A DNA stretch of 8,593 nt from Polaribacter sp. (GTDB lineage Bacteria; Bacteroidota; Bacteroidia; Flavobacteriales; Flavobacteriaceae): positions 1 to 8,593 of the forward strand of contig JAQWIO010000006.1 in the NCBI GenBank assembly GCA_029248845.1, in the 5' to 3' direction. Under the pieces are notes generated by a model, which had not been told where the DNA came from, searched no databases, and saw nothing but the letters and a program-made list of their open reading frames with translations. Shown piece after piece: positions 1 through 6,537 of the stretch. Each line of letters starts with the position of its first letter. Within the stretch, counting starts at the first letter, position 1. Position numbers and translations under genes: made by a program.

Positions 1-1364
1 GTAGAAATAATAATTGGAAAAGCAATTTCACTAATTCCTTTTTTAGCAGCATCAACTCTATTCATTCCTTCTTCGTCCATTAAACGATATACGTTTTCTA
101 CAACTACAATTCCGTTATCTACCAGCATTCCGAGCCCCATAATTAAACCAAAAAGAATCATGGTGTTCATAGTGTAACCTAAAAGGTTTAATATCATTAA
201 TGACATAAACATAGACATTGGTATAGCAAATCCAACAAAAACTGCATTTTTAAAACCTAGGAAAAACATTAAAACGACAACGACTAAAATAACTCCAAAA
301 ATGATATTATTTACCAAGTCGTCAACTTGACCAATTGTTTTTGGCGATTGGTCGTTGGTGATGCTAACGTTTAAATCTTTTGGAAAATGATTTTTGACGG
401 CATCATTTACAATAATTTGTATTTTTTCTGCAGCATCAACCATATTTTTACCAGCACGTTTTTTAACATCTAACATCACAACTGCCGCTCCTTTTTCTCT
501 TGCATAGGTGGTTTTGTCTTTGTCTTTAAAAGATACTTTAGCAACATCTTTTAAGTAAATAGGGTTGTTAAATTCAGATTTAATTACAAAATCTTCCAAA
601 GCTGATGGTTTGTCAATTTCACCTATAATTCTAATTGTTCTTCTTTGTCCGCTTGTTATAAAATTACCAGCGGACATTGTTATGTTTCCATTACTAATAG
701 AAGTTGTAATATCATTAAAGCTAACTTTTGCAGCCATCATTTTGTAAATATCTACTGCAACTTCAACTTCTTTATCTTGAGCTCCTCTTATATCAGCTTT
801 TTTAATTTCTGGTAAATCTTCAATTTCATCTTGTAAATATTCACCAAACTCTTTTAGTTTATATACGGGGTAATCTCCAGAAATATTAATATTTAAAATG
901 GGCATTTCTTCAGACATACTCAAGTTAAACACATTTGGTTCAACTTTAGCACCATTAAATGTTGGCCAATCCTCACTTGATGTTTCGGTATCTATTTCGT
1001 CTTTAATTTTTTGTTTTGCTTGTTCTACAGAAATGTTTTCATCAAACTCAACAATTACTATAGAATAATCTTCTTGAGAGGTAGAGCTTACTTCTACAAC
1101 ATTACTTACTGTTTTTACCCTCTCTTCTATAGGATCTGTAATTAATTTTTCTATATCTTCTGCGGTATTTCCAGGGTATACTGTACTTATGTATATTTTT
1201 GTTTCTTTTACTTCTGGGAAATTTTCTCTAGCCATACTAAAATAAGCAGAGATTCCATAGAAAAAAAAGACACCCATTATTGCATAAATGGTTGTTTTAT
1301 TATTAATAGCCCAAGAAGATAATTTGAATTCTTTATCTACTTTCTTTTTTTGTTTTGTCATCAT
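1..1364 (-). CDS. RND efflux permease (AcrB/HAE1-like), N-terminal 454 residues, cut by window edge
   Basis: This is the inner-membrane, proton-driven pump subunit of a tripartite RND exporter. The frame is open from 1364 to the left edge, so the C-terminal half lies outside the window. Visible parts: a first membrane helix at about residues 20-43, a periplasmic porter region of about 300 residues with the family pattern T-V-Y-P-G-N-T-A-E-D-I-E near 61-72, then helices at about 351-372, 374-395 and 398-422. The TM4 signature L-V-D-N-G-I-V-V-V-E-N (414-424) is diagnostic. Its Asp416 matches AcrB Asp407; the next residue is Asn417 where AcrB has a second Asp. Two tandem ATGs (1364 and 1361) are equally possible starts. 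The gene follows the adaptor gene after 8 bases, so it is the last visible member of the tetR-tolC-adaptor-pump operon. The substrate cannot be read from the sequence; heavy-metal (HME) pumps are less likely because the TM4 signature is HAE-type. Confidence 0.93.
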   Translation of the reverse strand, partial: MMTKQKKKVDKEFKLSSWAINNKTTIYAIMGVFFFYGISAYFSMARENFPEVKETKIYISTVYPGNTAEDIEKLITDPIEERVKTVSNVVEVSSTSQEDYSIVIVEFDENISVEQAKQKIKDEIDTETSSEDWPTFNGAKVEPNVFNLSMSEEMPILNINISGDYPVYKLKEFGEYLQDEIEDLPEIKKADIRGAQDKEVEVAVDIYKMMAAKVSFNDITTSISNGNITMSAGNFITSGQRRTIRIIGEIDKPSALEDFVIKSEFNNPIYLKDVAKVSFKDKDKTTYAREKGAAVVMLDVKKRAGKNMVDAAEKIQIIVNDAVKNHFPKDLNVSITNDQSPKTIGQVDDLVNNIIFGVILVVVVLMFFLGFKNAVFVGFAIPMSMFMSLMILNLLGYTMNTMILFGLIMGLGMLVDNGIVVVENVYRLMDEEGMNRVDAAKKGISEIAFPIIIS

Positions 1365-1372
1365 TAATGGGT

Positions 1373-2545
1373 TTATTTATTAATAATTTTTACTGCCTGA
1401 CCATTATTCACACTTCTAGCACCCTCTTCAATAATTTCGGTTCCAATTGGTAAATTTTCTAAAACTTCGATCAAATCACCTTGTGTTTTCCCCGTTTTTA
1501 TTACAACCCTCTCTGCAACTGCTTCTTTGTTTTCTTTTTTGTTTTTAATGACGTATATGTATTGCTCTCCATTAGAGTTTTCAGAAATAATACTTTGTGG
1601 AATTAAAATAGCATTGTTCTCTGTGTAGTCATTGATTTGAAGCTTTGCAGTTAAATTTGGTTTTATGTTTCCGCTTTTATTTTCAACAGAAACTTCAATT
1701 TTAAAAGATCTATTATTTGGGTTTATAAAATTCCCAACCTGTCTAATAGAGCTATTTATGGTACTACCAAGCACAGGAAATTCTACTGTAACAAGTTTGT
1801 TTTGTGTAATACTTGTGATATATCTTTCCGGCACTTCTGCCTCTATGTACATATTGTTTAGGTTCATAATTCTGAAAACTTCAGAGCCTTGTCCGGGTGC
1901 TATAACTGTTCCTGCTTCTTTTAAAACATTATCTATAACTCCAGAAAAAGGAGCTCTTATTGATGCCTTTGATTGTTGACTTTTAAGCTGTTTTAAAGAA
2001 TTTTTCTGAGATTCATAATTCGCTTTTGTTTGTAAAAATTGAATTTCCGATCCTATCTTTTGTTTCCACAAACGGCTTTGACGCTCATAAGTTGTTTTAG
2101 CCAATTGTGTTGTTGCTGCTAGCTGAGCAACTTGATTATTCAATCCACCATCATCAATAGTCGCTAATAATTCTCCTTTAGAGACCCGCTGTCCTTCTTT
2201 AACATATACTTTTTCTAAAATCCCTGGAATTTCTGGATAAATCAAAATATTTTGTTTTGTTTTAACATTTCCTTGAACTTCTATGTAATGTTTAAAAATT
2301 TCTTCTCTGGCTGTAATTGTGGTGATTAGTGGAAGTTTTTTAAGCGTATCTTTTTTAGAAATGGCCTTATTTATTTTTTCTAAATTTTTATTTATTTTTT
2401 CTAAATTAGTTGATATTTCTTTTTTCTTAGCAGTTAGTTCTTTTAAACTTCCTTTAGATACTAAGTCTTCTATTGATGTTGCTTTTTTCTCTCCACAAGA
2501 GCTTAAAATAAGTGTAATTACGAAGATTGAATATATTTTTTTCAT
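1373..2545 (-). CDS. RND efflux periplasmic adaptor (membrane fusion protein), lipoprotein
   Basis: This AcrA/MexA-type adaptor links the inner-membrane pump to the outer membrane channel. The 390 residues begin with a lipoprotein signal ending L-S-S-C, so Cys17 is the likely lipidated residue. An unusual charged, probably coiled-coil stretch follows (about 22-70) and contains an exact tandem heptad N-L-E-K-I-N-K (47-53 and 54-60). The core is in the expected order: first half of a lipoyl/biotinyl-like domain (about 91-131, with the G-I-L-E-K-V-Y-V-K-E-G-Q-R-V-S-K-G pattern), an alpha-helical hairpin (about 132-195), the second lipoyl half with R-A-P-F-S-G-V-I-D (197-205), then beta-barrel and membrane-proximal domains. 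It starts 2 bases after the tolC-like stop and ends 8 bases before the permease, so translational coupling is likely. Family assignment is secure; transported substrate is unknown. Confidence 0.95.
   Translation of the reverse strand: MKKIYSIFVITLILSSCGEKKATSIEDLVSKGSLKELTAKKKEISTNLEKINKNLEKINKAISKKDTLKKLPLITTITAREEIFKHYIEVQGNVKTKQNILIYPEIPGILEKVYVKEGQRVSKGELLATIDDGGLNNQVAQLAATTQLAKTTYERQSRLWKQKIGSEIQFLQTKANYESQKNSLKQLKSQQSKASIRAPFSGVIDNVLKEAGTVIAPGQGSEVFRIMNLNNMYIEAEVPERYITSITQNKLVTVEFPVLGSTINSSIRQVGNFINPNNRSFKIEVSVENKSGNIKPNLTAKLQINDYTENNAILIPQSIISENSNGEQYIYVIKNKKENKEAVAERVVIKTGKTQGDLIEVLENLPIGTEIIEEGARSVNNGQAVKIINK
2367..2407. repeat. Two exact 20-base copies at 21-base spacing inside the adaptor gene
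   Basis: The 20 bases at 2367-2386 recur without change at 2388-2407, giving a 21-base period that encodes the duplicated heptad N-L-E-K-I-N-K of the adaptor. It is in frame, so gain or loss of a unit would lengthen or shorten the N-terminal coiled coil by two helical turns without breaking the protein. Confidence 0.9.
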
Positions 2546-2547
2546 AG

Positions 2548-3879
2548 TTATTTAATTGGTAGGTTTAATGCGTTTTCTAATGAGACTTTTTTAGCAATTA
2601 CATCAAGCATAGACTGGATGTAATTTTGTTGTTGTGCGTATAATTGATTTTGTGCTTGTAATAAATCGAAACTGGATGAAATACCCTCAAAGAACTTGAT
2701 ACGTTGTTTTTTCTCAATTCTTTCTGCTAAACTAACATTTCTCTTAGCAGTAATATAGCTCTCTATACTTAATTGATATTCGCTTTTTGCTTTTTCTGCC
2801 AATAAACTCAAGCGTTGTTTTGTTTCTTCTAATTTAATATCTGCAGTTTCTAGAGCTATTCTTGCTTGAGCTGTTTTAGAAGTTCCACCCAAACTACTAA
2901 AAATAGGAATGTTTAAACGAACCCCAAATTGAGATGATGCAAACCATTTTTGATTATTATCGAAGAAAGAAAAAGTATCTGAGAACCCAGAATATCCATA
3001 ATTTACAAATGCTGATAAGCTTGGCAGCGCTTTGCTTTGTTCTAGCCTCATTAATAATCGTTTAGATTCTCTGTCATTTTCAGAAATTTTAAAATCGATA
3101 TGATTTGAAAAGTTAAAAGAGGCTGAAATCAGTTCTAAATTGATATTACTTTCTGCTAGAGAGTCGAGAGAATCTGTTAATATTAATGAAGTCTCTATTG
3201 GACTTCCCATCGAAAGATTTAGCATTTTGTATGAAATACCTTTCATCCTTATGACACCATTCAACTGATTTTTTAAGTTTCCTAAAGTAATTTCTAATTG
3301 TTCGATATCTTCTTCTTCATTGAATCCATTCTCGTATATTTTTTTAGCATCGCTTAAATTTTTTTCAAGAATTTTTATATTACCTTTTAAAATATTGATG
3401 CTGTTTTCAGTGATCAAAACATTTCCGTATGCATTAATAACAGCTTCTCTAGTCTGTAACTCTGTTTTTTTGTTAGCCTGCTTAGAGATTTTTAAATAGG
3501 TTTTTGAAGCTTGTAAGCCAACTAAGTAGGAACCGTCAAATAGTAATTGCTGAACTGTTAGAAATGCATTAACACCTTGTTTTTTCCCGAAAACGAATAC
3601 TTCATCAGTTCCATCTCCGTTGAAATCTGCTAAATTTACTTGTTGCTTTATCCAGTTTTGATACTCTACTTTACCACCAATTTGAGGCAAACCAATTGTA
3701 GTAGTCTCCCAGACTTTTTTATGTGCAGATTTAATATTGTTCTTAGAAGCTTTGGTATTATAGCTATTTTCAATGGCAAAGTCAACGGCCTCCTTAAGAG
3801 ATAGGTTTAATGTTTTCTCTTGTGCGTTTGTTAATAGGAAAAAACAGGCACTCATAGCGACCATGATTATTTTTTTCAT
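2548..3879 (-). CDS. TolC-family outer membrane efflux channel
   Basis: This is the outer membrane exit duct of the RND system. It has 443 residues, normal for the family. A Sec signal peptide (M-K-K then a hydrophobic run, ending near T-N-A-Q at 17-20) precedes a mature protein that opens with L-S-L-K-E-A-V-D-F-A-I-E-N-S (26-39), the usual start of the first OEP repeat. Family-typical sequence follows: G-L-P-Q-I (63-67), Q-Q-L-L-F-D-G-S-Y-L-V-G-L (110-122), long alternating helices, and a second repeat starting around 270 with another beta-hairpin near L-N-I-P-I-F-S. The segment between the first two strands, expected to be the exposed extracellular loop, holds D-F-N-G-D-G-T-D-E (85-93), an FG-GAP/EF-loop-like acidic motif. 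The gene starts 9 bases after tetR and ends 2 bases before the adaptor. Confidence 0.95.
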   Translation of the reverse strand: MKKIIMVAMSACFFLLTNAQEKTLNLSLKEAVDFAIENSYNTKASKNNIKSAHKKVWETTTIGLPQIGGKVEYQNWIKQQVNLADFNGDGTDEVFVFGKKQGVNAFLTVQQLLFDGSYLVGLQASKTYLKISKQANKKTELQTREAVINAYGNVLITENSINILKGNIKILEKNLSDAKKIYENGFNEEEDIEQLEITLGNLKNQLNGVIRMKGISYKMLNLSMGSPIETSLILTDSLDSLAESNINLELISASFNFSNHIDFKISENDRESKRLLMRLEQSKALPSLSAFVNYGYSGFSDTFSFFDNNQKWFASSQFGVRLNIPIFSSLGGTSKTAQARIALETADIKLEETKQRLSLLAEKAKSEYQLSIESYITAKRNVSLAERIEKKQRIKFFEGISSSFDLLQAQNQLYAQQQNYIQSMLDVIAKKVSLENALNLPIK

Positions 3880-3888
3880 ATTCTTTTT

Positions 3889-4488
3889 CTATTTCAGTTT
3901 TAATTGTTTTTCTAATTGTTGTTTTCCTTTTTCAGAACAAATTCCTCTCAAATGATACTCTAAATAATAATTCATTAGTGTCTTCATCGAATAATCATTG
4001 AGAGGGAATAAATCTTTATCCTTAATACTAACCATTCCATTAAAATAAATTCTAGAAATAAATTGTAAGTCAATATTAGTTCTATATAGTCCAATTTTAA
4101 TCCCTTTTTTTAAGTTTCTTACCACAAAACTTTGCATTACATCAAACTTTTTTTGCTTTAAAGAGGAATAAATTTTTGGGTAGTATTTTTGAAGTTGGTA
4201 TTGAGGAGAAGACTTTTCATCTTTAAGATTCTCCATAACAAGTTTATTTATTGAAAAAAGTTCATCAATCGGATTCATCTCTAACTCACAAATATGATCA
4301 ATCCCAAGACAAATAGTATCAAACATGTAATGAGTAACAGCATCTACAAGTTCGGTTTTGTTTTTGAAATATTTGTATATTGTCTTTTTAGAAAGACCGA
4401 TACTTGTTGCTATTTCATCCATTGTAACACTCTTAAAACCTAAATTTAAAAAGAGTTCTTTTGATTTTTCTAAAATTTTATTTCTCAT
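3889..4488 (-). CDS. TetR/AcrR-family transcriptional repressor of the efflux operon
   Basis: This is a one-component DNA-binding regulator of 199 residues, normal for TetR proteins. The N-terminal helix-turn-helix is clear: A/G-rich helix 1 around L-F-L-N-L-G-F (12-18), then T-M-D-E-I-A (22-27), G-L-S-K-K-T-I-Y-K-Y-F-K-N-K (31-44) with recognition helix at about 33-40. The rest is helical and variable, as expected for the ligand-binding and dimerisation domain, so the inducer cannot be predicted. It is first in the operon, 9 bases ahead of the tolC-like gene, so it probably represses itself and the pump genes through the inverted repeat at 4512-4539. The ATG at 4488 lies only 10 bases after the -7 box. 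The next in-frame Met (residue 23) would delete half of the DNA-binding domain, so this start is preferred despite the tiny leader. Confidence 0.94.
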   Translation of the reverse strand: MRNKILEKSKELFLNLGFKSVTMDEIATSIGLSKKTIYKYFKNKTELVDAVTHYMFDTICLGIDHICELEMNPIDELFSINKLVMENLKDEKSSPQYQLQKYYPKIYSSLKQKKFDVMQSFVVRNLKKGIKIGLYRTNIDLQFISRIYFNGMVSIKDKDLFPLNDYSMKTLMNYYLEYHLRGICSEKGKQQLEKQLKLK

Positions 4489-4498
4489 AATTTAATTA

Positions 4499-4529
4499 CA
4501 AATGTACTTAAGGAAACTTTAGAAACAAA
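4499..4529 (-). promoter_or_regulatory. Bacteroidota-type promoter of the tetR-efflux operon
   Basis: Read on the minus strand, TTTG (4526-4529) is followed by 19 bases and then TACATTTG (4499-4506). This matches the Bacteroidota consensus TTTG-N19-21-TAnnTTTG in every defined position. It is the best-formed promoter in the window. The transcription start would fall about 4-6 bases past the -7 box, leaving a leader of only about five bases before the tetR ATG. Confidence 0.75.
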
Positions 4530-4539
4530 TAAAGTTTCC
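4512..4539. promoter_or_regulatory. Candidate TetR operator: perfect 10-bp inverted repeat, 8-base spacer
   Basis: The arms GGAAACTTTA (4512-4521) and TAAAGTTTCC (4530-4539) are exact reverse complements, separated by eight bases. The repeat covers the -33 TTTG of the tetR promoter and reaches into the spacer before the -7 box, so a bound dimer would block RNA polymerase. A further AAAGTTT lies at 4540-4546, nine bases from the copy at 4531-4537. Size and placement fit a TetR-family operator; the link to this TetR is inferred from position. Confidence 0.7.
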
Positions 4540-4562
4540 AAAGTTTTAGTAATTTTTTAACA

Positions 4563-4595
4563 TTTGTATTGAAAAGTAAAATTTCTTTAGGTTAT
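4563..4595 (+). promoter_or_regulatory. Possible promoter of the polyprenyl synthase gene
   Basis: TTTG at 4563-4566, a 21-base spacer and TAGGTTAT at 4588-4595 give a partial match to the Bacteroidota pattern (the -7 box deviates at its last two positions). It would start transcription about 15 bases before the TTG codon. This is a weak call. Confidence 0.3.
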
Positions 4596-4614
4596 TTTTA
4601 CAAAAAATTACAAA

Positions 4615-5586
4615 TTGGACATAACAAATTATCAAAAAGATTTTATAAATTATTTAGAATCTAAAAAGTGGATTAAAGAGCCGAAAAACCTTTACGAACC
4701 CATAGAATACATTATTAAATTAGGGGGGAAGCGAATGCGACCTGTTTTAACTTTGATGGCTGCAGATATTTTTTCGGGAACCTATCAGAAAGCAATGCCT
4801 GCTGCTCTTGCTGTTGAGGTTTTTCATAATTTTACTTTAGTTCACGACGATATTATGGATGATGCCCCTTTAAGAAGGGGGCAAGATACCGTGCACGAAA
4901 AATGGAATACCAATACTGGTATTCTTTCTGGTGATGCAATGTTAATTTTGGCCTATCAATATTTTGAAAACTACGAGCCGATTGTTTTTAGAAAATTAGC
5001 AAAATTATTTAGTAAAACTGCTTTAGAGGTTTGCGATGGTCAACAGTTAGATGTAGATTTTGAAACTAGAAGTGATGTAACTATTGATGAATACCTTAAT
5101 ATGATTCGTTTAAAAACTTCAGTTTTAGTTGCTGCAGCTCTAAAAATGGGAGCATTAGTCGCAAATACTGATGAAGAAAACGCAAATTTAATTTATGATT
5201 TTGGATTAAATCTAGGATTGGCTTTTCAATTACAAGACGATTATTTAGATGCTTTTGGGAACCCTGAAACTTTTGGGAAACAAGTTGGAGGTGACATCAT
5301 AGAAAATAAAAAGACATTCTTATATTTAAAATCATTAGAAGTTGCAAATCAAGAAGATCAAAATAAATTACACTTTTATTACAATCAAAAATTAGATGAT
5401 AATTCAATTAAAATAACTGAGGTTACAAAAATTTTTAAGTCAAATGAAATTCCTCTTATAATTAAAGAGGAAATTAAAAATTATACAGAAAAAGCATTTC
5501 AAACTTTATCTTCTTTAAATGTTTCAGAAAAAAATAAGCAAAGGCTAAAAGAATTTGGACTTTGGTTGATGAATAGATCTGAATAA
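4615..5586 (+). CDS. Polyprenyl (probably geranylgeranyl) diphosphate synthase, trans-type
   Basis: This enzyme condenses isopentenyl diphosphate onto allylic diphosphates in isoprenoid synthesis (cytoplasm). The 323-residue protein has all the family motifs: G-G-K-R-M-R-P (37-43), first Asp-rich motif D-D-I-M-D (78-82) followed by L-R-R-G (86-89), G-Q-Q-L-D (142-146), K-T (167-168), second Asp-rich motif D-D-Y-L-D (208-212), and G-G-D-I with N-K-K-T (225-234). Phe73, five residues before the first motif, with Thr74 at -4, and the short DDxxD form resemble type-I GGPP synthases, so a C20 product is likely, possibly for carotenoids; this is inference. The start is TTG at 4615: no ATG or GTG gives the full N-terminus, and an in-frame TAG at 4588 closes the upstream frame. 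It is divergent from the efflux operon. Confidence 0.93.
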   Translation: MDITNYQKDFINYLESKKWIKEPKNLYEPIEYIIKLGGKRMRPVLTLMAADIFSGTYQKAMPAALAVEVFHNFTLVHDDIMDDAPLRRGQDTVHEKWNTNTGILSGDAMLILAYQYFENYEPIVFRKLAKLFSKTALEVCDGQQLDVDFETRSDVTIDEYLNMIRLKTSVLVAAALKMGALVANTDEENANLIYDFGLNLGLAFQLQDDYLDAFGNPETFGKQVGGDIIENKKTFLYLKSLEVANQEDQNKLHFYYNQKLDDNSIKITEVTKIFKSNEIPLIIKEEIKNYTEKAFQTLSSLNVSEKNKQRLKEFGLWLMNRSE

Positions 5587-5628
5587 ATATTTTCTTGTAA
5601 ATTTATATATTTAACTCAAAAAAAACAT

Positions 5629-5636
5629 TATATTTG
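5629..5636 (+). promoter_or_regulatory. -7 element of the tRNA promoter
   Basis: TATATTTG matches TAnnTTTG and ends 11 bases before the tRNA, so transcription would begin a few bases upstream of the mature 5' end. No convincing -33 TTTG lies at the right spacing. Confidence 0.5.
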
Positions 5637-5647
5637 TATACGTTAAC

Positions 5648-5721
5648 GGTCCCATAGCTCAGTTGGTTAGAGCATCTGACTCATAATCAGAGGGTCCTTG
5701 GTTCGAGCCCAAGTGGGACCA
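5648..5721 (+). tRNA. tRNA with anticodon CAT, probably elongator tRNA-Met
   Basis: The 74 bases fold into a complete cloverleaf. The acceptor stem GGTCCCA/TGGGACC has 7 perfect pairs, the D stem is GCTC/GAGC, the anticodon stem TCTGA/TCAGA carries loop CTCATAA (anticodon at 5682-5684), and the T stem CTTGG/CCAAG carries loop TTCGAGC. The discriminator is A5721 and CCA is not encoded. The fully paired 1-72 position and the absence of three G-C pairs at the base of the anticodon stem exclude initiator tRNA. A lysidine-modified tRNA-Ile2 also has a CAT gene anticodon and cannot be fully excluded; elongator Met is favoured. Confidence 0.93.
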
Positions 5722-5752
5722 CACTTTTGTTAAATTATTTCAATCTGGGGGG

Positions 5753-5947
5753 ATGAAAATGAAAAAAAAGAATTTTTTTTTATTATTACTTTGTATAATG
5801 CTAATGTGTTATACACATGGTCAGCAAGGTGATGAAAATGAACCAGGACCACCACCACCACCACCACCATCTTTGTCTATTGATGGCGGTCTCTTTTTCT
5901 TAATTGCTTCAGCAACTATATATGGATTGAAAAAAACTAGGAACTAG
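5753..5947 (+). CDS. Secreted mini-protein with PID-CTERM-like C-terminal sorting signal
   Basis: This encodes 64 residues with a clear modular layout. A Sec signal peptide (K-rich start, hydrophobic 8-19, likely cut near T-H-G-Q, 21-24) leads to a short acidic stretch G-D-E-N-E, then P-G plus seven prolines (31-39), S-L-S-I-D-G-G (40-46), a hydrophobic segment (47-58) and a basic end K-K-T-R-N. Motif, hydrophobic helix and basic tail are the three-part plan of exosortase-type sorting signals. The P-x-I-D-G-G-like form recalls the PID-CTERM signals of Flavobacteriia, here with Ser in place of the Pro of P-I-D. If both ends are processed, only about 20 residues of mature peptide remain. It starts 31 bases after the tRNA; a second ATG at 5759 is also possible. 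Its last 11 bases overlap the 3' end of convergent ribE. An imperfect -7 element (CACTTTTG, 5722-5729) precedes it. No function can be assigned. Confidence 0.8.
   Translation: MKMKKKNFFLLLLCIMLMCYTHGQQGDENEPGPPPPPPPSLSIDGGLFFLIASATIYGLKKTRN
5849..5869 (+). repeat. CCA trinucleotide repeat, seven units
   Basis: Seven uninterrupted CCA codons encode the polyproline linker of the mini-protein. Unit gain or loss would change linker length in frame. Confidence 0.9.
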
Positions 5948-6521
5948 TTAATTTTGAAACATATTTACCAATTACATCAAATTCTAGGTTTACGATGTCT
6001 CCTTGTGTAAGATATTTGAAGTTCGTATTTTCTATAGTGTAAGGAATAATTGCTACACTAAATTCATTTTCTTTCGAGTTTATCACAGTTAAACTAACTC
6101 CATTTACAGTAATAGATCCTTTTTCTATTGTAATATTTTTACTCAAAGAATCATAGTTAAAAGTAAAAATTGTACTTCCGTTTTCTTTTTTAATGCCAAC
6201 GCATATTGCTGTCTGATCTACATGTCCTTGAACAATATGTCCGTCTAGTCTGTCTCCTAACTTCATGCCTCTTTCTAAGTTTATAGAATTAGATTTAGCT
6301 AAATTACCAATATTCGTTTTGCGTAATGTTTCTTTAATTGCTGTAACTGTATATTCATCATTTTTGATGTTTACAACAGTTAAACAGACCCCATTATGAG
6401 CAACACTTTGATCAACTTTTAATTCATTGGTAAAGCTACTTTTTATTGTTAAATGAATATTATCTTGTTCTTTAACAATGTTTTTAATTGTGCCAAGTGT
6501 TTCTATAATTCCGGTAAACAT
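5937..6521 (-). CDS. ribE: Riboflavin synthase, alpha chain
   Basis: This enzyme makes riboflavin by dismutation of two 6,7-dimethyl-8-ribityllumazine molecules, the last step of riboflavin synthesis, as a cytoplasmic homotrimer. The 194 residues begin with the canonical M-F-T-G-I-I-E and contain two tandem lumazine-binding domains. The first carries N-G-V-C-L-T-V (43-49); the second opens with G-H-I-V-Q-G-H-V-D (94-102) and carries N-G-V-S-L-T-V (140-146). The end N-L-E-F-D-V-I-G-K-Y-V (178-188) is typical. Length is at the short, normal end for the family. No FMN riboswitch is seen in the short leader. It diverges from pdxA across 59 bases, and its 3' end overlaps the mini-protein gene on the other strand by 11 bases. 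Confidence 0.97.
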   Translation of the reverse strand: MFTGIIETLGTIKNIVKEQDNIHLTIKSSFTNELKVDQSVAHNGVCLTVVNIKNDEYTVTAIKETLRKTNIGNLAKSNSINLERGMKLGDRLDGHIVQGHVDQTAICVGIKKENGSTIFTFNYDSLSKNITIEKGSITVNGVSLTVINSKENEFSVAIIPYTIENTNFKYLTQGDIVNLEFDVIGKYVSKLTSS

Positions 6522-6537
6522 ATCTGTAAATTTTAGT

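Noticed and set aside
565..747. Plus-strand open frame of 60 codons opposite the RND permease
   Set aside because: It is antisense to a clearly conserved permease region and has no start context or recognisable motif.
1665..1979. Open plus-strand frame of 104 codons opposite the adaptor gene
   Set aside because: It lies wholly within a well-supported minus-strand adaptor gene, has no family features, and its hydrophobic composition is what antisense of A+T-rich coding sequence yields.
5587..5647. Terminator after the polyprenyl synthase gene
   Set aside because: The A+T-rich stretch has only weak, G+C-free pairing and no stem with a following T run, so no terminator is called.
5648..5760. 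tRNA 3' end as an integration site for a mobile element carrying the mini-protein
   Set aside because: No integrase, no repeated copy of the tRNA 3' end and no further accessory gene are present; the next gene is housekeeping ribE.
5765..5781. A8 and T9 homopolymer runs in the mini-protein signal peptide as a phase-variable switch
   Set aside because: The tracts are short and such runs are common in A+T-rich signal peptides; nothing else points to phase variation.
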